In this document: one piece after another, positions 10,090 through 19,526 of the stretch | How the letters are laid out: every line of letters begins with the position of its first letter | How positions within the stretch are numbered: position 1 is the stretch's first letter | Program-made: the position numbers and the translations under genes | The notes under the pieces: model-generated | What the model was told of the DNA's origin: nothing | Seen by the model: only the letters and a program-made list of their open reading frames with translations | Databases searched by the model: none | Source: Verpa conica | Lineage: Eukaryota > Ascomycota > Pezizomycetes > Pezizales > Morchellaceae | Reading direction: 5' to 3' | Length of the DNA stretch: 64,000 nucleotides | NCBI GenBank assembly: GCA_033030425.1 | Contig: JAUFSD010000025.1 | Span: forward strand, 992,001-1,056,000

Positions 10090-12770
10090 AATACTCTTCC
10101 GACCGCTGTGAATCTTCCCAGCACCACCACTCCCTTGGCCTAGGCACCCCTAATATCAAAACACAAAAAATAAAACAAATACATCGATATTGCTAGTTTT
10201 ACCGCACCAGTGGTAATAGCTACCCTAGCCACCTAAACAGAAGCTAAGACTCAGACTACGCTCACAAAGTGATACTCATGCATGGACTTAGAATGCAGGC
10301 CCGGTATGACTTTTAATAAAGTTTTTAATAGGTCTGAAAGATGTTGGAGTTTTCGGTCCTATACAATCCCCTAGCATGATTACCCTAGGAGCCTCCCTCT
10401 TCGTACTTGTAGCATTTCTTAAACTATACTTTGTGGGAATATTCCTAAGCTAGTCAAGCTAGAGAGGGGGTTATTCTTGATGAAGGCTTAAAGAGAAAGA
10501 CTATCGTATTGTAGAAATGAGAAACAAACCCATAAGTCCGCTGTTCTCAGATTAATCGAAATTAAGGTACTAGGTAAAAAAAACTTCCCGAGATCTAATG
10601 TGGGGCTTACCAGGTGCTGAATACTAGGTTTCCACCCCTGTGATTACCTATACAGTCGAACTCGAGCATGTAAGTGGGGGCCTTCTCCCTCTCTCAAACC
10701 CAGGATCAATCATCACCATAGTACACATAGGGTGCCTCTTCTCGAGATTGAATCTCAAGGTAATTTGCCTCCGCGCAATAAAGACTCGCTTGAGATACAT
10801 GAGCGCTACTCTATATATGCTCCCCCTATGGGCGTGCATGCTGCTATATACCGAACCTGTTCCTGTCAGTCCCGATGAGAAAAAAATAACATTCTCGGGT
10901 TAACAGGGTAGAACACACACTAAGAGTCTGTTTGTTTGGATCTAGTTGATTCACTATCGATAGTGTGCTTCCGTCTCTGCTATTTTAGTATAATAAGAGA
11001 TTATATTATAATTAATATGAATACCTCGTGACACTCCTCAAGACACATTGGTGAACTCTGTAGGGGTACGAGGCGAAATCAGTCGGAATAGTGGAAATCA
11101 ATAGTATAGGGACCATGTAGCAACGGATTCTGAAATTTGAACTAGATTATATAAAGCGAACCCCGGAAATCTAAGGAAACTCGGTTTGAAACATATTTAC
11201 TATTTAGTTCACTATACCTTATATCATGAGAGCGTACATTCCTATATGGATCTAAGTATTACTCTTCCTATGTTCACCAAACTTCTATATTCGTTCCTTG
11301 CTACAGCTTAATTAAATAACAAGCCAGAACCTCTTTGGCTATGGTGTAAGGTGGGCCGGGGATGCTTCGTAGAGAGCATTTCCTCCGTGAGACCTTTCCG
11401 GCTCTTCCTAATCAGGTATAGCCTTTTGATTCATAAAATATCACTCAGCTTACGCGATTTCTCGGAAAATTTGTCTACCACGGCTAGACAAACCACAAGT
11501 TTTATGTTCTACTCCCAAAATACTACCTAAGCTTAGCTTCACTATTATAGATTGGGTTGGGATATAGGACTCGCGGGTGTAGCTTCACCCAAGTACTCCT
11601 GGAATACTTCCGTAGCCTAGACTAACTAGAAACAACATACCTCTTACCGAAACTTAAATCACACTACAATGCTGCATAAGAGGATTGTAGCAATATGTCC
11701 CCGATGACACTAGAGCCACGCCTCAAGACCCCCCCCCAGAGCCCTTATCGGAGATCGGAGAACACCTACCTCTAGTCACCTAGCGATCATGAACCAACTA
11801 AGCGAACAGAAATACTCCCCGGTGAAAAGCCTACCCGAACATTCCATACAAAAATTAACCAAACACAGAGTTTTCCTAACGGTATTGCACTCCCTGCTGG
11901 TAGTGAAGAGCTGAAGTTTCGGTCCGCCCCTCTTTCAGCAAGGTGGGCCCCGAGATCCTCGAATTAACATAACAGAACTAATTCGCAACAGCCACGCACC
12001 TTACCACGCTATAATTATCAGGACGGCTACCCTTGACATCATGGGGGGTGTTGTATACCAAACACTATAAGCTGCCATAAACATCTCAATGTCAAAATGA
12101 GGAGGGAAATGGTCAGTGAATTTATCCCTCCCCTATCTAGCCCCAATAGAAGAGTAAGCACTGGTTTCCACTCTTTTATTGCCGGCTCCTCTGAGATGTG
12201 ATCCAATAGAGTGTTGAGAATACTCAGCGAGATTTTTCTAACGGTGCGGAGATGCAGCGGGGCGCCGGGGGGTGTAGAGCAAGGTATTCTACCAGCTTTG
12301 AGGTGTATTAAAGGCTTTACACAACCTTTCCATGCTCTATTTGGAGAAGAGTATAGAGCAGGTCGTTATATCTGTAGGAGACTGAGGTGGGTACTCCAAG
12401 ACTCTTTCTGGTCAACAAAGTCTCATCATGGATAGGCCATACCACCGTGGGTACGGGTACAATTAGTACAATATCAAAGGTCAACACCACTCTTTCAATA
12501 CCATTAAATGTAACTCAGATTAGAATACAGACTAGTGAAGCCGGTCCCTATCCAGAGCTTCATATCAACGAAGCTTGTCTCTATCTGGAGAAAGATTTCA
12601 GGCGATGTTTCTAACGGCTACTTATGCGATACCCGCGAACTTCTCAGACAAAAAAATATATAAATTCACATAGATGAAAGATATTGAAATTTTCATGGCT
12701 CCGGTGTATAAAAACCGTACGTACTGGAACCGCGGAATCTAACGTTTAACGTCGTAGAATATTCCTGTTT
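10090..12770. other. Gene-poor stretch
   Basis: No gene recognised. A perfect 14-bp palindrome CACTATCGATAGTG occurs at 10952-10965. The open frames at 10640-10903 and 12211-12614 have no recognisable family and no splice-supported extension. Composition is AT-rich, consistent with decayed repeats. Confidence 0.4.
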
Positions 12771-12772
12771 GT

Positions 12773-12816
12773 GGCTGACAAAGCAACACGCATGGTGTCT
12801 CATAAGTTATCACCCG
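12773..12816 (+). repeat. Dispersed repeat fragment (GGCTGACAAAGC family), copy 2
   Basis: GGCTGACAAAGCAAC at 12773-12787 is identical to 10032-10046. CATAAGTTATCACCCG at 12801-12816 matches 10070-10085 with three changes. Orientation is the same as copy 1. Confidence 0.5.
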
Positions 12817-13576
12817 ATCCGACACTACACTGTTCTCATCCGCACATCAGCATTCAATGGCTTCGGAAAAGCAATGATGGCTCCAAGCCGTATGTATCAC
12901 TATCTCTATGCAATCTATACCACTAAACATCAAAACTAAAGCTAAATCTCATACTAAGATGACTCCTAGTAGGAAGCTCTTTAGTGAGCTTAATCCTAGT
13001 GAATTATGTCCTTTCACCCTACTGAGTCACAATACTACACAAGTTTTATTTAGACTCGCCACTAAGAGTACAATATACTCACTCTATAAGGGCACAGTTT
13101 TTACCGTGCCAACATATACCTAGAAAGCGTGTGCCAAGGAAACGCCAAGGTATTGCGGGCAGGGAAAATATAAATTAATGATTCATGCAAGCTAGGTGGA
13201 CGTACCCACTTTCAACTTCCGGCCGTTCCCAAGTTAAGTATAAACCGTTCTCTAATATCCTACTAGTAATATAACAAGAATTAGATTATTGTCAAATGCT
13301 AAGCCTATATTCATCTGGTAGTACCTTTATTCCCGCATGAATAAATATCCTGGGCACACCCTTATCGGGTAATTGTACGTACATACATACATCATATTCC
13401 GAGAAATAGGAGGTCTCTCCCAATGTGATTATTTAATTGAGTAACATAACGAAGAGGAAATAGTGTGGCGCTTATGCAAGCCAGGACATAACTAGAGCTA
13501 GATAGGGAAAGGGGCCTGCCCATTTACCGCAAATGACTCACCTACAGGTATTCAGCATCAACTCTAGCAAAACGAA

Positions 13577-13679
13577 TGTCGGTGCCATGAATCGAACATG
13601 GGTCCTCTCGGAACAGATGTAGGTAGCTTGCTAGCTAGCCAACCACAACGAGAAGTACTAACCACTATACTACACCGAC
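13577..13679 (-). tRNA. tRNA-His (anticodon GTG) with a 31-nt intron
   Basis: Read on the minus strand from 13679, the acceptor GTCGGTG pairs perfectly with CACCGAC (13584-13578), and the discriminator is A at 13577. The D stem GTAT/GTAC, anticodon stem TCTCG/CGAGA and T stem CCATG/CATGG with loop TTCGATT all form. The anticodon is GTG and an intron (13642-13612) interrupts the loop after the base 3' of the anticodon, the canonical eukaryotic position. Without the intron the tRNA is 72 nt. The A73 discriminator is usual for eukaryotic tRNA-His; the extra 5' G would be added after transcription. Internal A and B boxes are well preserved, so the gene is probably functional. Confidence 0.95.
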
Positions 13680-14490
13680 TGGCTTGTTGGGACCTATGCC
13701 GGGGATAGCGCTTTTGGCTACTCATCTGCCTCTTCTAATCCGGTAAAGGCCCCACGCGATAGCACACTACCATGACTCGATTCTACTTCTCAGTAATAAT
13801 AACTATACTGACTCCACTTCTTCATACACCTTTACTCCAGCCATTCTCTTGTATAATTACTTCTATATGTACACGTATTTAGATTATTGATTTAGGCCCA
13901 CACAGCCCAGAGAGTAGTTGCTCGAGGCATCTCAAAAGATATCTGCAAGGGAAAAGATCTCACCTCCAGCTCAGAAACACTCTTTTTCTAGAAGTACTGA
14001 TTACGAGTATAACAGCCGGTTTTCTCGTTGGGTTGGGTGTGTCACCTACACCCTCTCCTGAGTGAGACCTTGCTAACGTGAGTTTTTCATGCTTAGATTT
14101 CTAATAACCTCAAACTGCCGTTCTTTGCCGGTCCGCTTCCAGCATCCCAAAACATACCCAAGCTTGACCTCCAAATCCACCGATTTGAGGCCACCAAACT
14201 CACTCCGTAGGTAACCGTTTCTCAACCCGTATAACACAACTAGCAACCATGAAGCCGCGAGAAGAGCAGCGGGTAGGTGTAGGGGAAGAATTTTTGTAGA
14301 TAGGCAGGTAGATCTACTACATCTTCATGGAACGTCACGCCCGCTCCCGTCAATATGTACGCCTATGCTAGTTGTGTTCAAAGACTGTTATGTATCCGAG
14401 AACACTAGACGTAGAGTCTTCTGCCAATTAATCGTTGTGGTATAACAGAATAGATATTCTGGGACATGACACTAAGTCGGGGAATAGTAG
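13680..14490. other. Gene-free stretch after the tRNA gene
   Basis: This is the 5' flank of the minus-strand tRNA and beyond. A short imperfect inverted pair lies around 14461-14503 (GGGACATGACACT with AGTGTCTCATGCCC). No coding region was recognised. Confidence 0.4.
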
Positions 14491-14592
14491 TGTCTCATGC
14501 CCATCCTAGATCACGTGGCGCCAATGATCGTACCTCTCGCTACACCACAGTGAATAATCAACCAATCACAAGAAGTCCGGGTACAAGATAGG
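14491..14592 (-). mobile_element. Inverted-repeat element, copy B
   Basis: The reverse complement of 14491-14553 matches 9795-9856 over about 60 bp, with the shared TGTCTC(A/G)TGCCCA end and a GGCGCCA core. A diverged second terminus (CCGGGTACAAGATAG, about 14578-14592) lies at the other side. It is older or more decayed than the copy at 9741-9856 and in the opposite orientation. Confidence 0.5.
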
Positions 14593-14819
14593 AATAGTAG
14601 TTTTTATTGGTAAGTTGTCAAATTATTAGATGGTTATGCTGACAAAGCATACTAACTAGCCCTAACCCAAGTGCTCAGCACGGAAAGGCCTTTTAAATTC
14701 ATATCACTAGTGATGCAGTTCATAAAATATGGCAGTTGGGGAAAATAAATCTTTTCAAAATTCAACTATATTCTTCGAGGTACATGACACTCAGCCCTTC
14801 CCTGCTCCATTGAGCCTTA

Positions 14820-15165
14820 TCATTGAGTGTTCTCATTGAGTCTCACGATAGCACTCTCCTTTACGGTAATATTACTACTACTACTCCCACCTTCGTCAGG
14901 CTTGATCTATATTATAGGGTTATTATTATTTCATGGAAAAAAGACGCTTGTATTATAAGAAATAGATAAAATACCTCGTAGGGTTGATCATCTGTAGTGG
15001 CGGAAAGAACCTTCTGGATAACGCCGGTTTTGGTAATAGCGCCTATAAGTTGAATAGTTAGGTGCCTTCCAGAGTGGAATAGTTCATAAACGCGTTGAGA
15101 AACTATCACTCACCATCATCTAGGCGATAGATGACCTTCTGGTTGATATTGTATTTGGCAGGCAT
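14820..15165 (-). CDS. 68-residue protein, three exons, Tudor-like small-protein family
   Basis: Exons 15165-15114, 15042-14975 and 14906-14820 join in frame (52 + 68 + 87 nt, 69 codons including TGA). The first intron has donor GTGAGT, an acceptor ending TTATAG and a CTAAC branch; the second has donor GTATTT and acceptor ATATAG. The product starts MPAKYNINQKVIYRLDDG, has a short Asp/Gly/Ser-rich stretch (four consecutive AGT Ser codons) and ends near RLNENTQ. The layout, an N-terminal MP-KYN-G-KV-YR-like strand and a later segment ending in an E-A-I motif, resembles the small fungal proteins annotated as hypervirulence-associated Tudor domain. That match is from memory and moderate. No signal peptide is seen. 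The three-way in-frame splice is the strongest support. Confidence 0.65.
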
Positions 15166-15169
15166 TGTT

Positions 15170-16740
15170 AAGGTTCTATAGTGAGAGATGGAAGTTTTTC
15201 TGAATCGGTTTTGAGAAAGAGGAGTAGTGTTGTAGTGTTTAGATAATGGAGGAATTTCTAAGAAAGCGGAGAAGCCTCAAGTATTTAAGCGTCAACTTTG
15301 GAAGAAAAAACTGAGGTAGGAATTCCAAAGCGAAGCCGTATGATGTTGGTTGCCTTAAAATCTACATCACCTAATTCACGATGGTTTCGTGCAATCCGGG
15401 CTGCCTTAAAATTAATATCAACCTTACCTAATTTTATGAGAATTTCGTACGATCTGGGTTGCCTGAAAATTCAAATACCTCATACAAACAGCTTTTATTG
15501 TAGGTGATTTATCCAAGGAAGTCAATTCCGTAGGATAGTTACTAACTCGAGGTGACATCTACAGGAATAATCTCCACGCCGGGGTAGTATTTTTATGCTT
15601 AATTGAACAAAGTAGCTAGCAGGGTTGATCCTTATGCATTTCCCCGCACCATAAACGCACTTGAGGCAACACCCTTCGGTGAATATTATCCTACACTCCA
15701 GTAAACCTCAGTAGATAATCTGCCCCCACACCTTCTAATAGGTGGAGCCCTAAATGGTCTTTCCCGGGTCCTAACTGGGCCTGCCGGGCTAGCAGGAGTA
15801 TTTCATCTCCTGAGCTGAGTTACCGAAGGAATTGCTTGTTTTGAGCCCTTCTCATATTACTTTGGTCAAGTTGTATAGGCTATGGTTATATTATTTATGT
15901 AAGTTTTAGTCGTGTAAGAAACAGCGGGGTTGGAGTGAGAGTTTCCATATTTCCACTCCATAAATCTCATAACACATCCGCAAGAAAGGGAACTGAACCA
16001 CAGTACTCCGAGGCGGGCAGGAACGCATGACGTGCAAACACAAATTGGGGGAGGAGGTAATTGCTCTCTTATTTTTGGTGGGGTGGGATGAACTTGCAAG
16101 GAAGGTTCAGATGGAGGTTGTGTTATAATTGAGTGATGTTTTGTTTTTACTGTTTTTTTTTACTTTCAGGCTTATTTTATCGATCTATCGTTTTGCTAAA
16201 AACTATTGAGCAAGGCGGACGTTCAGGCATACCATATCCGGAAGGCTTCATGCATTTATCATTATCTATTCATCTATCGGTGCTCTTTTATGGTAAAATA
16301 GAGTAATGAGACTGAATGAATTAATGAATGAATGAACAAATTAATCATAAATACAGGAGTGATGAGAGTAGACTATAGGCTTACGAGGACTCGATTCAGC
16401 GAGTCTTCCATGCTCTTTATATATATGCTCCTACACCGTAGTAGACCCAAAACTTGCTTGTACATACAGTTGAGTATAGAGCGGTCAATATCTGAATAGA
16501 TCTGTTCTGAGAGATAAGACCGATATTATTAAGACAGATACCAATGGTATGTTTCGGTTCTATCCTGGAACTAATCATATTATGGGGGTCAAATAGGGTA
16601 CTATGAGGCGATACTGGAACACAAGAGGGAGTGATGAATGAATAAATGAATTAATCATAGGAATATGCAGCACCTTGCCTATGTTACTTTCGATCCAAAC
16701 AAAAGCAAAACAAAAGCAATACACACATAACTAATAAAAA
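15170..16740. other. Intergenic stretch with short recurrent motif
   Basis: No gene is supported. It contains the upstream region of the 68-residue gene (15166 onward). Two copies of a TGAATGA...TTAATCAT motif (16327-16354 and 16634-16660) recur at 36420-36441 and 63584-63612. The frame at 15866-16099 has no recognisable family. Confidence 0.35.
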
Positions 16741-16748
16741 TTGTCTCT

Positions 16749-17010
16749 TTACAAATCCTCATCTTCTTCCACATTAACCCGGAATATGTAGCCTTCATTG
16801 ATTCCTAAGCGGCCACTGTACTTCGGGGGTGGGGAAAATCTGTCCCCTTGTGGCAGTGGTGGCGCCTAATTCGGGTAGGAAATATTGTCACCAGCCACAA
16901 TATCCTGGGGACAAACTTACGCCTACACCCGAAGTACAATTAATCTTTCCCTGAGAATCCCCCTCTGTGTCCACTCTTTGGCCTCCTGATCAATTAGCTT
17001 TCTGGCCTTC
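16749..17010 (-). CDS. Possible 3' exons of an unrecognised minus-strand gene
   Basis: A 39-codon frame, 16865-16749, begins after an AATTAG acceptor and ends TAA. It encodes a segment rich in Pro then Gly, with an acidic tail (EEDEDL). A GTAAGT donor at 16920 gives a 55-nt intron. The sequence upstream to about 17010 is open in a frame reading KLIDQEAKEWTQRG after a TTTTAG acceptor. The peptides look protein-like but I do not recognise the family, and the joining phase between exons is unsettled. It may be a real small gene, a longer gene with exons up to about 17250, or a relic. Confidence 0.3.
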
Positions 17011-17983
17011 TAAAAGACTTCTTTTTAAACTGGTAAAATTGATCCCTATGCTTGTTGCTATTCCTATGATTATATTTCTTTGTCGTTTGTGTGGATAGTA
17101 TTATCCATTGTAAAGCTGAGTAGGGTGGCTTCTCTGGCTTTCACTTCCAGGTTGGTTTGGCTGGTAGTTGCTTGTTCACAAGTCTCTCCGGATACATGAT
17201 CTGTAGTCGTGAGGGGGACCGGTATGGTTTCGATAGTCCCTATCTGTTTACTCAAGAGGGATTAAACAACTGCTGAATCGATATCGGTATTGTAGTGCCT
17301 ATAGGAAGTCAGGACTTTTTAGTGGTCATTAATATATAATAGAAATGACGTACTGATAGTAGTGATGTGGCCTTAGGTGGCCAGTTAGACCGATATATCC
17401 GTCTCCCCGCTTGGTTGTCCGCAATAGCCTCTAGTGCTTTCTCTGTACCCACCCACCCCAGATAATAGAAATAAAACACCGATTTTATATAAACTCCCGC
17501 CTGTATACCTCTTAATTCCGTTGAAGATATCCCCCTCCAGGCCACTCTCTTCCACTCCGAAACATCTCATCCCATCCCCCTCCTACTTCCACCTCTCCAG
17601 TTAAAGAACTCTAAAACAAACTAATCAAGACCCCTCCCTTCCCTGCCATTGCGCTATCTCTTTGAACGTGTATCAACTTGTGTATAATGATGAATATAAA
17701 ATAAAATAGAACGAATGAATAACGGATGTGCATAGAGTGATTAATTAAAGAATAGCTGAGGGAATAGGAGAATCTGAGAACAAGAAATCTCCAACCCAGA
17801 GCTTTTTATGTGAAAACGAAAATACAATCAGCCAATGGCATGAAAAATATATAAGATAACGAATAACTTGAAAAAATAGACTTTAAGAAAAATGATATCC
17901 GTACTAGTTGACAGACTAGGAATGAAAATTATACTTGTTATAATAATATAAGCCATCGATCTGAGAAGCAAAATCGATATCTG

Positions 17984-18308
17984 TGTTGGAATGAGTGATA
18001 CTCTGTGAAGTTAAGTGTGGCAAATACGGGGTGTGGCAACACCGGAGGAATAGAATCCCGGATGGTCCGGCAGGGTAACCAGGCGGAGGAATAGTATAAC
18101 CAACGGAAGGAAATTCTATCCAAGCATCGGAAGAATTGTATGGTAACGGATTGGCTTTTACTTTATATTGGGATTACGGAATGTTTTTTATGTTGGCGGA
18201 TTTGTAACTATATAAGCAGGCTTCTCCTGCGTCTTTCTTTAGGTATCAATCAAGTTTGTTCTTTAGTTATATCTGTTCTCGATCATACTTCTAGCCTATT
18301 GTTTAAAA
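17984..18308 (+). repeat. 5' LTR of the copia element
   Basis: It begins TGTTGGAATG and ends GTTTAAAA. A TATATAA box at 18209-18215 is the likely promoter. Compared with the 3' LTR it has G instead of A at 18028, A instead of G at 18087, 18102 and 18122, and C instead of A at 18221. Target duplication ATCTG immediately precedes it. Confidence 0.95.
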
Positions 18309-18320
18309 GGTTATGAGCCC
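18309..18320 (+). promoter_or_regulatory. Primer-binding site complementary to the initiator Met tRNA anticodon region
   Basis: GGTTATGAGCCC directly follows the LTR and is complementary to GGGCTCATAACC, the anticodon stem-loop sequence of fungal initiator tRNA-Met (anticodon CAT inside). Copia elements are known to prime from a 5'-half initiator tRNA-Met fragment rather than its 3' end, and this site fits that mode. Confidence 0.8.
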
Positions 18321-18404
18321 GGCTCGATAAAAAGCTTCCACTACGAAACAATAAGCAACAGTAACATCTCTTTGATCCATACCGTTTGAAAACACTTCGA
18401 AACG

Positions 18405-19526
18405 ATGTCCGACAACGAAAGCAACCCTAGCCGTATTCCAACTCTTGCCAAGAAACTCACCGGCAAGGACAACTATCGCAAATGGAGGTTTGAAGCCGAA
18501 GTCGCACTTAAATATTACCGAACAATCGACCTCGTCAAAGGCACTGCCAAAGAACCGGTCGACCCAGGAACATACGACTCTACCTTCGAAGTATCTGCAG
18601 CAGATCACTTAGCGAGTCAGAAAGCCTTCAAGAAGGCATACCGGAAGTGGGAAGACAAGACCAACTGGGCAGTCTCCTTCATTCTCAACAACATTGACGA
18701 AGAAGTCAAAGATGTGATCCCCCAAGATGGGAACCCGGCAGTCCTATGGAAAGTATTGGAAGAACAGTTTGATCTTCAAACTGTTACCACACTCTTCATG
18801 ACATTTGCCAACCTCACGAGTCTGCAGTACTCACCCGAGACTTCGCTCAAAGATCACCTCACTACCTTTGCCAATATATGGCGAACAGTCGTACAACAGT
18901 GTGCGGGAGCCCAGAAGGACGACGCAGACGATTTTGCCTGGCACCTAAAGAACATGACCAAATCTAACATGTCCAAAAAGAACTTCCTGCTACAAACCCT
19001 CAGACACGAAAGCCTTACAAACGTGGTCGAAAACGTTCTCAGTAAAGAGTCCATCACGTTCGCTGAAATACACGACAAACTCATGGCTATCGCCCAAAAC
19101 CGGGAAATCTCAGGCCCAGACGCAGGATCCTTCAACGTCAAAAATGGCCAAAAACCGGCAGGAGGAAAACCACCGAGTAGGGATCCTACCAAAGAATGCG
19201 GTTTCTGCAAAAAGAACGGCGACTATTACAAAAACCATACCACGAAGGAGTGTAACAAAAAGAAAAAGGCAAAAAAGGAAGCCAAGCAAAATTCAGCCAA
19301 TGTAAGCGAAATAACAGTAGCATGTTGGGTCACCACTACGCCATACGTCTCCTTCATAGATCAATGCTTTATCGACACCGAATATCCCGAATTCTCCCCC
19401 AACATAAGCGCACCCGAATATGCCGACGAGTGGACGGACATGAACTGGGAAAGACCTGCCGACCCTCTAATGGTCACCGAACAAAACAATCACTGTCTCA
19501 CAACAACCACTGGAAGACAAGATTAG
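18405..19526 (+). CDS. gag: Copia gag polyprotein part
   Basis: The 373-codon frame starts at the first ATG after the primer-binding site. Residues ~15-250 form a helical copia-type gag (UBN2-like) core. A zinc-knuckle-like segment near residues 264-282 has Cys-X2-Cys-X9-His-X4-Cys, longer than the usual CX2CX4HX4C, followed by a Lys-rich stretch typical of a nucleic-acid-binding tail. It ends in TAG at 19524-19526. The next codons, in the same frame, start the protease, so gag and pol were or are one frame with a stop between. The stop could be read through or could be a nonsense mutation. Confidence 0.85.
   Translation: MSDNESNPSRIPTLAKKLTGKDNYRKWRFEAEVALKYYRTIDLVKGTAKEPVDPGTYDSTFEVSAADHLASQKAFKKAYRKWEDKTNWAVSFILNNIDEEVKDVIPQDGNPAVLWKVLEEQFDLQTVTTLFMTFANLTSLQYSPETSLKDHLTTFANIWRTVVQQCAGAQKDDADDFAWHLKNMTKSNMSKKNFLLQTLRHESLTNVVENVLSKESITFAEIHDKLMAIAQNREISGPDAGSFNVKNGQKPAGGKPPSRDPTKECGFCKKNGDYYKNHTTKECNKKKKAKKEAKQNSANVSEITVACWVTTTPYVSFIDQCFIDTEYPEFSPNISAPEYADEWTDMNWERPADPLMVTEQNNHCLTTTTGRQD

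Noticed and set aside
16420..16660. Possible solo LTR
   Set aside because: No matching copy, TG...CA ends or target duplication could be found.
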